Source: Hyphomicrobiales bacterium (GTDB lineage Bacteria > Pseudomonadota > Alphaproteobacteria > Rhizobiales > Beijerinckiaceae). From it: a stretch of DNA of 8,750 nucleotides. The DNA lies in assembly GCA_028865375.1 (NCBI GenBank), contig JAGWKJ010000088.1, positions 1 through 8,750 of the forward strand, given 5' to 3'. The translations under genes were made by a program, and so were the position numbers. Positions 1 to 6,499 of the stretch are shown here, piece after piece. The notes under the pieces are model-generated. The model was not told where the DNA came from. It ran no database searches and saw only the letters and a list, made by a program, of their open reading frames with translations. Positions within the stretch are counted from its first letter, which is position 1; each line of letters starts with the position of its first letter.

Positions 1-440
<440 letters not shown>

Positions 441-527
441 TTCTCATTTGCCCATGCCCATCCCCTGCGGATGTGCATCGGAGACCTTGCGGACCTCGTC
501 CGCCGCTTCACTTCAGCGTTCTTCGCC
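441..527 (+). other. 23S–5S internal transcribed spacer with two hairpins
   Basis: This is transcribed spacer with no gene. It can fold into two local hairpins. One pairs 454-463 with 469-478 (9 of 10 bases, 5-nt loop), and one pairs GCGGAC at 489-494 with GTCCGC at 498-503 (3-nt loop). Its last bases (516-526) form the 5' arm of the long stem that encloses 5S rRNA. Hairpins in this position usually serve precursor processing; that role is inferred here. Confidence 0.6.
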
Positions 528-657
528 GGCCTGGTGGCTTTTGCGAGGCGACAAGACCCGATCCCATCCCGAACTCGGCCGTCAAACGCCTTAGCGCCGA
601 TGGTACTACGTCTCAAGACTTGGGAGAGTAGGTCGTCGCCAGGCCTGCGAAGAACGC
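516..657 (+). repeat. Inverted repeat enclosing 5S rRNA (precursor processing stem)
   Basis: GCGTTCTTCGC at 516-526 is an exact 11-bp complement of GCGAAGAACGC at 647-657. The two arms lie immediately outside the mature 5S ends, so the precursor would carry helix I plus this stem as nearly one long duplex. In other bacteria 5S is released by ribonucleases acting on such flanking stems; which enzyme acts here is not visible. Confidence 0.75.
528..645 (+). rRNA. rrf: 5S ribosomal RNA
   Basis: This is a complete 5S rRNA of about 118 nt. The ends pair as helix I (GGCCTGGTGGC against the closing GTCGCCAGGCC). The conserved core is present: the CCCGATCCCATCCCGAACTCGG block of loops B and C (about 558-579), the GCGCCGATGGTACT segment around 595-608, and TGGGAGAGTAGG near the 3' side. 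It lies about 90 nt after the 23S rRNA in the normal operon position. The flanks 516-526 and 647-657 are perfectly complementary and extend helix I in the precursor. Mature ends are inferred from helix I pairing and may be off by one or two bases. Confidence 0.96.
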
Positions 658-683
658 ATCCTCTTCACGAAGACTTCGGCGGG

Positions 684-716
684 GGAGCGGTTGGCGCCAT
701 ATGGTGCCGCCGCTCC
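684..716 (+). other. Hairpin in the 5S–tRNA spacer
   Basis: GGAGCGG at 684-690 pairs with CCGCTCC at 710-716. An inner stem, 693-698 with 703-708, includes one G·T pair and closes an ATAT loop (699-702). A pyrimidine-rich run follows (717-727). It resembles a processing hairpin or a weak terminator between 5S and tRNA-fMet. The T-run is interrupted, so full termination seems unlikely. Confidence 0.5.
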
Positions 717-729
717 TTTCGTCTTTTGG

Positions 730-806
<77 letters not shown>

Positions 807-812
807 AATTTC

Positions 813-844
813 AAAGCCCGACGGCTCGCCGTCGGGCTTTTTTT
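813..844 (+). terminator. Rho-independent terminator of the rRNA operon
   Basis: A perfect 12-bp stem (813-824 with 829-840) closes a CTCG tetraloop and runs into seven consecutive T residues (838-844). It begins six bases after the tRNA CCA end, so it closes the rRNA operon transcript before the downstream regulator gene. Confidence 0.95.
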
Positions 845-1017
845 CGTTTTGGGCGCGACGACATTCGGGCCGCGGCGCCGGCGCGACGTGCGGAAATCAG
901 CCACGATTCGCCGCCGCGACTTGCCGCCGCGGCGCGGCCATGAAATCGTCCGCCGCTTTTTGGAGGGGTCATGGACAGAGCGGGCAAACGCGAATTGGCG
1001 GCAAGGCGCGCCGACTG
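845..1017 (+). other. Intergenic region between rRNA operon and regulator
   Basis: This 173-bp GC-rich stretch runs between the terminator and the probable regulator start. I see no convincing -35/-10 pair. GC-rich partial repeats (CGCCGCCGCG-like, around 909-932) look compositional. The only strong signal is a GGAGGGG ribosome-binding sequence at 962-968, placed for the ATG at 971, which is not in the regulator's frame. Confidence 0.4.
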
Positions 1018-1018
1018 A
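971..1018 (+). CDS. Possible 15-codon leader ORF coupled to the regulator
   Basis: An ATG at 971 follows the best Shine–Dalgarno sequence upstream of the regulator (GGAGGGG at 962-968). It opens a 15-residue reading frame, MDRAGKRELAARRAD. Its TGA (1016-1018) overlaps the ATG at 1018 as TGATG, the arrangement typical of translational coupling by re-initiation. The ATG at 1018 itself has only a weak AAGG 11 nt upstream. The peptide is charged and has no recognisable function. The alternative is that this is the true N-terminus of the regulator, separated from the rest by a frameshift or a sequence error. Both readings are inference. Confidence 0.35.
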   Translation: MDRAGKRELAARRAD

Positions 1019-1974
1019 TGGCGCGCGGGCCCGATTCCGACGCGCAACGCCTCGATGACGCGGCGCGGGCCGGTTGGCTCTATTACGTCGCGGGCAACAC
1101 GCAGGACCAGATCGCGCGCAAGCTCGGGCTGTCGCGGCAATCGGCGCAGCGGTTGGTGTCGTTGGCGTTGGAGCGCGGCCTCATCAAGTTTCGCCTCGAC
1201 CATCCGATCGCGCGCTGCATGGAGCTCGCGCGCTCGCTGACCGACCGCCATGGTCTCGCGCATTGCGAAGTCAGCCCGAGCGATCCGGCCTCGCGCACGG
1301 CGACGCTGGGCATCGCCCAACTCGCGGCCGAAGAAATGGAGCGCTGGCTGCGCCGGCCCGATCCCTGCGTCATCGGCATCGGCACCGGCCGCACGATGCG
1401 CGCGGTCGCCGACCGCCTGCCGCAGATGGAGTGTCCGCAGCACAAGCTCGTGTCACTGGTGGGCACCGCGAAGCTCGACGGTTCGACCTCGTTCTACGAC
1501 GTCATCATCCGCGCTTCCGACACCGTGCGCGCGCCGCATTATCCTTTGCCGCTGCCCGTGTTCGCGCGCTCGCCGGCGGAGCGCGACGCGCTGCTCGCTC
1601 TCGCCTCCGTCCGCAACGTGCTCGAGCTGGCGGCCAAGGCCGAAGCGGCCTTCGTGGGCATCGGGCCGCTCGGCGACGACGCGCCGCTGCTGCTCGACGG
1701 CTTCATAGACGCGTCGGAACACGCGGCGCTGCGGCGCGCCGGCGCCGTCGGCGAAGTAACCGGCTGGGCGTTCGACGCTTCGGGCACGCTGATCGAAGGC
1801 CTCACGAACGATCGGGTGGCCAGCGTGCGCCCCGTGCCGGGCGCCGGGCGCCGCACGATCTGCGTCGCGATGGGCGAAAGCCGACTGCCGGCGTTGCGGG
1901 CGGCTTTGCGCGGCAAGCTCGTCAATGGCTTGGTGACCGACGAGCGGACGGCCGAAATGCTGCTGGGCGACTGA
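1018..1974 (+). CDS. SorC/DeoR-type sugar-binding transcriptional regulator
   Basis: Cytoplasmic regulator of 318 residues, probably controlling the adjacent hexitol operon. An N-terminal helix-turn-helix spans about residues 20-54 (NTQDQIARKLGLSRQSAQRL). It is followed by the SorC-type effector domain (about 65-315), with the phosphosugar-loop motif GIGTGRTMR at 120-128 and the C-terminal LVTDERTAEML. Such proteins bind a sugar or sugar phosphate and release or activate their promoter. The frame is also open from an ATG at 940, but that start has no ribosome-binding site. Starting at 1018 gives the usual family length and places the helix-turn-helix close to the N-terminus, so I prefer 1018. 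The gene is followed by a 149-bp control region and then smoE on the same strand. The true effector (mannitol, sorbitol or a phosphate) cannot be told from sequence. Confidence 0.88.
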   Translation: MARGPDSDAQRLDDAARAGWLYYVAGNTQDQIARKLGLSRQSAQRLVSLALERGLIKFRLDHPIARCMELARSLTDRHGLAHCEVSPSDPASRTATLGIAQLAAEEMERWLRRPDPCVIGIGTGRTMRAVADRLPQMECPQHKLVSLVGTAKLDGSTSFYDVIIRASDTVRAPHYPLPLPVFARSPAERDALLALASVRNVLELAAKAEAAFVGIGPLGDDAPLLLDGFIDASEHAALRRAGAVGEVTGWAFDASGTLIEGLTNDRVASVRPVPGAGRRTICVAMGESRLPALRAALRGKLVNGLVTDERTAEMLLGD

Positions 1975-2013
1975 TTGCGCCGCGCCGTTTCGCACTGCGT
2001 AGCGGAATTGCTG

Positions 2014-2026
2014 CGACGCAGCGTCG
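2014..2026. promoter_or_regulatory. Candidate operator: 13-bp palindrome
   Basis: CGACGC-A-GCGTCG is a perfect 6-1-6 palindrome in the regulator–smoE gap. It ends nine bases before the TTGACT element at 2035. The position fits a binding site for the neighbouring SorC-type regulator, but the GC-rich composition makes chance palindromes likely. Confidence 0.3.
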
Positions 2027-2034
2027 AATCTGCG

Positions 2035-2064
2035 TTGACTCGTCGCAAGCGATAATCGAGCATT
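2035..2064 (+). promoter_or_regulatory. Candidate smoE promoter
   Basis: TTGACT at 2035-2040 is the best -35-like hexamer in the gap. No good -10 lies at 16-18 bp; the nearest option is AGCATT at 2059-2064, with 18-bp spacing. The attractive GATAAT at 2051 is only 10 bp away and so does not pair with it. A promoter must lie in this gap if the operon is transcribed separately from the regulator, but its exact position is uncertain. Confidence 0.35.
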
Positions 2065-2077
2065 CGCCCGCTATCGC
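2049..2077. promoter_or_regulatory. Candidate operator: spaced inverted repeat
   Basis: GCGATA at 2049-2054 is mirrored by TATCGC at 2072-2077. The outer GTCGC (2042-2046) and GCGAC (2076-2080) add partial symmetry. Its centre, near 2063, falls where the -10 element of the TTGACT promoter would sit. This fits a repressor that competes with RNA polymerase and is inferred only from position. Confidence 0.3.
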
Positions 2078-2084
2078 GACATTT

Positions 2085-2103
2085 GCCCGCGTGACGGGCT
2101 TTT
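2085..2103 (+). terminator. Small U-tailed hairpin in the smoE leader
   Basis: GCCCG at 2085-2089 pairs with CGGGC at 2095-2099 around a 5-nt loop, followed by TTTT (2100-2103). It lies 8 nt before the smoE ribosome-binding site. It could weakly terminate regulator transcripts, or act as an attenuator within the smoE leader. The stem is short, so strong termination is doubtful. Confidence 0.35.
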
Positions 2104-2123
2104 GCGCAATCGGAGGAAACGCG

Positions 2124-3431
2124 ATGAAGTCTTTGAAACGGGCGCTGCTCGGCGCCTGCGCGCTGGCTTTGGCGGCCGGCGCGGCGCGGGCGGCCAGCAC
2201 CACGCTGACGATCGCCACCGTCAACAACGGCGACATGGTCCGCATGCAGAAGCTGACGGACGACTTCACCAAGGCCAACCCGGACATCAAGCTGAACTGG
2301 GTGACGCTGGAAGAGAACGACCTTCGCCAGAAGGTGACGAAAGACATCGCGACCAAGGGCGGCCAGTATGACGTGCTGACCATCGGCACCTACGAGACGC
2401 CGATCTGGGGCAAGAAGGGCTGGCTCGTTCCGCTCACCGGGGTCGACGATCCCAAGGACCTGCTGCCCGCGATCGCCGGCGGCCTCACCGTCGACGGCAA
2501 GCTCTACGCCTCGCCGTTCTATGGCGAGAGCTCCTACGTCATGTATCGCAAGGACCTGATGGCCAAGGCCGGGCTCAAGATGCCCGACGCGCCGACGTGG
2601 GACTTCATAGCCCAAGCCGCCGCGAAGATGACCGACCGCAAGGCCGGCATCAACGGCATCTGCTTGCGCGGCAAGGCCGGCTGGGGCGAGAACATGGCGT
2701 TCCTGACCGCGATGTCGAACTCGTTCGGCGCGCGCTGGTTCAACATGAAGTGGAAGCCGCAGTTCGACCAGCCCGAGTGGAAGGCCACGCTGAATTTCTA
2801 CCTGAAGATGATGAAGGACTCGGGCCCCCCCGGCGCGTCCGGCAACGGCTTCTCCGAGAACCTCGCGCTGTTCCAGACCGGCAAGTGCGGCATGTGGATC
2901 GACGCCACGGTCGCCGGCTCGTTCGTGACCGATCCCAAGGCGAGCAAGGTCGCCGACAAGGTCGGCTTCGCGCTCGCGCCGGACAAGGGCCTCGGCAAGC
3001 GCGGCAACTGGCTGTGGGCGTGGTCGCTGGCCATCCCCGCCGGCACGAAGCACGTGGCGGAAGCGCAGAAGTTCGTCGGCTGGGCGACCTCCAAGCACTA
3101 CCTCGATCTCGTCGCGGCGAAGGATGGCTGGGCGAACGTGCCTCCGGGCACCCGCGCTTCGCTCTACGCGAACCCCAATTATGCCAAGGTCCCGTTCGCG
3201 AAAATGACGTTGGACTCGATCAATGCCGCCGATCCGACGCACCCGACGGTGAAGCGCGTGCCTTACGTCGGCGTGCAGTTCGTGGCGATCCCCGAATTCC
3301 AGGGCATCGGCACGAAGGTGGGCGAATTGTTCTCGGCCGCGTTGGCCGGCCAGATGAGCGCCGATGACGCGCTCAAGCAGGCCCAAGCCTACACAACCGC
3401 CGAGATGACCAAGGCCGGTTACATCAAGTAA
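2124..3431 (+). CDS. smoE: Sorbitol/mannitol ABC transporter, periplasmic binding protein
   Basis: Periplasmic solute-binding protein (family 1, MalE-like) of 435 residues that captures hexitols for the SmoFGK transporter. It starts with a Sec signal peptide: KSLKR, a hydrophobic stretch (7-21), and an AARA|A-type cleavage site near residue 23 or 24. The mature region has the family features TLTIATVNNGDM near the start, GGQYDVLTIGTYE then PIWGKKGWL (about 80-105), and a C-terminal YTTAEMTKAGYIK. Length and wording match the SmoE subgroup of Rhodobacter and rhizobia as I recall it. A strong GGAGGAAA ribosome-binding site at 2112-2119 fixes the start. It is the first gene of the operon and is separated from smoF by 130 bp carrying two hairpins. 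A run of seven C at 2825-2831 keeps the frame. The relative preference for sorbitol, mannitol or arabitol cannot be read from sequence. Confidence 0.93.
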   Translation: MKSLKRALLGACALALAAGAARAASTTLTIATVNNGDMVRMQKLTDDFTKANPDIKLNWVTLEENDLRQKVTKDIATKGGQYDVLTIGTYETPIWGKKGWLVPLTGVDDPKDLLPAIAGGLTVDGKLYASPFYGESSYVMYRKDLMAKAGLKMPDAPTWDFIAQAAAKMTDRKAGINGICLRGKAGWGENMAFLTAMSNSFGARWFNMKWKPQFDQPEWKATLNFYLKMMKDSGPPGASGNGFSENLALFQTGKCGMWIDATVAGSFVTDPKASKVADKVGFALAPDKGLGKRGNWLWAWSLAIPAGTKHVAEAQKFVGWATSKHYLDLVAAKDGWANVPPGTRASLYANPNYAKVPFAKMTLDSINAADPTHPTVKRVPYVGVQFVAIPEFQGIGTKVGELFSAALAGQMSADDALKQAQAYTTAEMTKAGYIK

Positions 3432-3442
3432 CCCGAACGAAA

Positions 3443-3474
3443 GCCGCCCGGTTCCTCCTCCCGGGCCGGGCGGC
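3443..3474 (+). other. Intergenic hairpin 1 between smoE and smoF
   Basis: GCCGCCCGG at 3443-3451 pairs exactly with CCGGGCGGC at 3466-3474 (9 bp, all G:C, 14-nt loop). CCCCTTTT follows. It starts 11 bases after the smoE stop codon. Such structures after binding-protein genes commonly protect the upstream mRNA segment from 3' decay or cause partial termination, which raises binding protein over permease. That effect is inferred here. Confidence 0.65.
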
Positions 3475-3505
3475 CCCCTTTTCCAGAGCATTTGCCGGAC
3501 ATTCG

Positions 3506-3524
3506 GGCGCGGGACTCCCGCGCC
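3506..3524 (+). other. Intergenic hairpin 2 between smoE and smoF
   Basis: GGCGCGGG at 3506-3513 pairs perfectly with CCCGCGCC at 3517-3524 around a 3-nt ACT loop. It is the second compact all-GC hairpin in the 130-bp gap and ends 37 bases before the smoF start. No T-run follows directly, so it is more likely a stability or translation element than a terminator. Confidence 0.55.
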
Positions 3525-3561
3525 GACGGAACGTCTTTTCCACAGCGGGGACGCGCGGACC

Positions 3562-4425
3562 ATGGCGACGCGGCAAGGTCAGGCACTGGGGCGCCTCGCG
3601 GTCGCGCCCGCCGTCGCGGCGCTCGCCGCTTGGTCGATCGTGCCGTTGGCGCTGGCGATCTACTACGCCTTCCTGCACTACCAGCTCGACAACCCGGACA
3701 ACACGTTCTTCGCCGGCTGGTCGAACTTCTATTATTTCGTCACCGACCCGTTCTTCGCCAAGGACCTCTTCAACACGGTCGCCCTCGTGTTGCTGGTGCT
3801 AGCCATCACCATCGCGGGCGGCGTGCTGCTCGCCATCCTGCTCGACAGGCCGATGTGGGGGCAGGGGATCGTGCGCGTGATGGTGATCTCGCCGTTCTTC
3901 ATCATGCCGACCGTCTCCGCGCTGGTGTGGAAGAACCTGATGATGCACCCGGTCTACGGCTTCTTCGCCCATGTCTGGAGGGCCTTCGGACTGACGCCGG
4001 TCGATTGGTTCGCCTCGATACCGCTGCTGTCGGTGGGCATCATCGTGGGCTGGCAATGGCTGCCCTTCGCGACGCTGATCCTGCTGACCGCGCTGCAATC
4101 GCTCGACCTCGAGCAGAAGGACGCCGCGCAGATGGACGGCGCCGGCACGGTCGACTTCTTCCGCCACATCACGCTGCCGCACCTGATGCGGCCGATCACG
4201 GTCGTCATCCTGATCGAGACGATCTTCCTGCTCAACGTGTTCGCCGAGATCAAGGTGACGTCGGTGGGCGGGTTGGCCGGCAACCTCACCTATCTCGTGT
4301 TCTCGCAGCTCAACGACGCCAACGACGTCGGCGAGGCTGCGGCCGGCGGCCTGATCGCCGTCGTGCTGGCCAATCTCGTCTCGGCGTTCCTCGTGCGGAT
4401 CGTCGGCCGCAACCTGGAGGCATGA
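3562..4425 (+). CDS. smoF: Sorbitol/mannitol ABC transporter, permease (MalF-type)
   Basis: Inner-membrane permease of 287 residues that forms half of the hexitol channel with SmoG. Six hydrophobic segments are visible, roughly at 12-34, 71-94, 104-125, 152-178, 211-233 and 262-282. The cytoplasmic coupling helix carries the EAA-type loop at about 184-208 (EQKDAAQMDGAG then ITLP), which contacts the ATPase. The size is normal for the short MalF-like sugar permeases that lack the large periplasmic domain. The ribosome-binding site is weak (GCGGGGA, about 10 nt upstream). Its stop overlaps the smoG start as ATGA, so the two permease subunits are probably translationally coupled and made in equal amount. 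No signs of truncation or frameshift. Confidence 0.92.
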   Translation: MATRQGQALGRLAVAPAVAALAAWSIVPLALAIYYAFLHYQLDNPDNTFFAGWSNFYYFVTDPFFAKDLFNTVALVLLVLAITIAGGVLLAILLDRPMWGQGIVRVMVISPFFIMPTVSALVWKNLMMHPVYGFFAHVWRAFGLTPVDWFASIPLLSVGIIVGWQWLPFATLILLTALQSLDLEQKDAAQMDGAGTVDFFRHITLPHLMRPITVVILIETIFLLNVFAEIKVTSVGGLAGNLTYLVFSQLNDANDVGEAAAGGLIAVVLANLVSAFLVRIVGRNLEA

Positions 4426-5477
4426 ACGTGGCCCGTCGCGAAAGCCTCGCCAAGAAATCGGCTTGGACGCTGGTCGCCTGGGCGATCGGCTTCGTCATGT
4501 TCTTCCCGATCTTCTGGACGGGAATCGCCGCCTTCAAGAGCGAGGCGGACGCCTATTCGCTGCCGCGCACGTGGCTGACGTCGCCGTGGACGCTGGAGAA
4601 TTTCGCCATCGTCCAGGCGCGCTCGAACTACCTGCAATACGTCTTCAACACGACCGTCATCGCCGTGCTGTCGACGCTGCTCGGCCTCGCCTTCGCGATC
4701 CCGGCGGCCTGGGGTATGGCGTTCCAGCCGGAAACGAAACCGAGCGTGAACCTGTCCGGCAAGGCGTGGGCGCTGATCCTGCTGTTCTTCTTCGCCGTGA
4801 CGGCGGCGATCGCGCTCAGCGTCGGCTGGCGGATGACGGACAATCCGCTGCTCGGGCTGGCGCTGATCCTGCTGTTCGGCCTGCCGATCGCGGCTTGGGT
4901 CTGGACGCGGCGGACCGGCGACAAGCTGCTGTGGATGCTCTCCACCAAGATGATGCCGCCGGCCGGCGCGCTGATCCCGATCTACCTGATCTTCAACCGC
5001 AACGGCTTGGTCTTCAGGCAATGGGGCGGCGTCGACCTCGGCGACTGGAACCTGATCGACACGTTCGCGGGCATGGTGCCGCTGATGATGCTGCTCAACC
5101 TGCCGATCGTGATCTGGATGCTCTACACCTACTTCAAGGAAATTCCGTTCGAGATCCTCGAGGCGGCGCGGATGGACGGCGCCGGCCTGTGGCAGGAGCT
5201 TTCGAAGGTGCTGGCGCCGATGGCGGTGCCGGGCATCGCCTCGACGCTGCTGCTCAACGTGATCCTGTCGTGGAACGAGGCCTTCTGGACGCTGAACCTC
5301 ACCAACAAGAACGCGGCGCCGCTGAGCTTCTTCATCTCCGAATATTCGAGCCCGGAAGGGCAGTTCTGGGCGAAGCTATCGGCGGCGTCGTTGATGGCGA
5401 TCGCGCCGATCATGGTGCTGGGCTGGTTTTCCCAGCGCCAGCTCGTGCGCGGCCTGACGTTCGGCGCCGTCAAGTGA
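4422..5477 (+). CDS. smoG: Sorbitol/mannitol ABC transporter, permease (MalG-type) with extra helix pair
   Basis: Inner-membrane permease of 351 residues, partner of SmoF. The start is the ATG in the ATGA overlap with smoF, preceded by TGGAGG. Family landmarks are clear: FFPIFWTG..AAFKSE (27-41), QARSNYLQYVFN (65-76), WMLSTKMMP (171-179), the EAA loop EILEAARMDGAG (244-255), then MAVPGIASTLLLN, SWNEAFWTLNLT and the C-terminal LVRGLTFGAVK. SmoG proteins are usually about 276 residues as I remember them. Here about 55-60 extra residues (about 103-165) separate AWGMAF from DKLLWMLSTKMMP and contain two added hydrophobic helices (115-134 and 142-161). A second, smaller insertion, FRQWGGVDLGDWN, lies at 198-210. 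The reading frame and codon use are continuous, so this is an expanded protein, not a frameshift. Function in hexitol import is well supported; the role of the insert is unknown. Confidence 0.9.
   Translation: MNVARRESLAKKSAWTLVAWAIGFVMFFPIFWTGIAAFKSEADAYSLPRTWLTSPWTLENFAIVQARSNYLQYVFNTTVIAVLSTLLGLAFAIPAAWGMAFQPETKPSVNLSGKAWALILLFFFAVTAAIALSVGWRMTDNPLLGLALILLFGLPIAAWVWTRRTGDKLLWMLSTKMMPPAGALIPIYLIFNRNGLVFRQWGGVDLGDWNLIDTFAGMVPLMMLLNLPIVIWMLYTYFKEIPFEILEAARMDGAGLWQELSKVLAPMAVPGIASTLLLNVILSWNEAFWTLNLTNKNAAPLSFFISEYSSPEGQFWAKLSAASLMAIAPIMVLGWFSQRQLVRGLTFGAVK
4769..4877 (+). repeat. 19-bp direct repeat inside the smoG insert
   Basis: GGCGCTGATCCTGCTGTTC occurs exactly at 4769-4787 and again at 4859-4877. 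The copies are 90 bases apart, which is 30 codons, so both are read in the same frame as ALILLF. Each copy falls in one of the two extra membrane helices of SmoG. Confidence 0.9.
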
Positions 5478-5497
5478 CCTCCTGAGGACCGGAAACG

Positions 5498-6499
<1,002 letters not shown>

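Noticed and set aside
940..1017. Longer regulator starting at ATG 940 (344 residues)
   Set aside because: No ribosome-binding site precedes 940, the added residues resemble no domain, and the family length and helix-turn-helix position fit a start at 1018.
2051..2056. GATAAT as the -10 element of the smoE promoter
   Set aside because: It is only 10 bp from TTGACT, and no acceptable -35 lies 16-18 bp upstream of it.
2147..2159. Lipobox-like LLGAC in the SmoE signal peptide (Cys at residue 12)
   Set aside because: The hydrophobic stretch before the Cys is too short, and a normal signal-peptidase I site (AARA|A) follows at residues 20-24.
2825..2831. Run of seven C in smoE as a possible slippage or frameshift site
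   Set aside because: The protein keeps the family sequence on both sides, so the frame is intact, and nothing in the context suggests programmed slippage.
1539..3563. Long minus-strand open frame of 674 codons opposite the regulator and smoE, and similar long antisense frames elsewhere
   Set aside because: These are low-complexity Arg/Ala/Gly-rich shadows of high-GC genes. Plus-strand frames encode recognisable proteins throughout.
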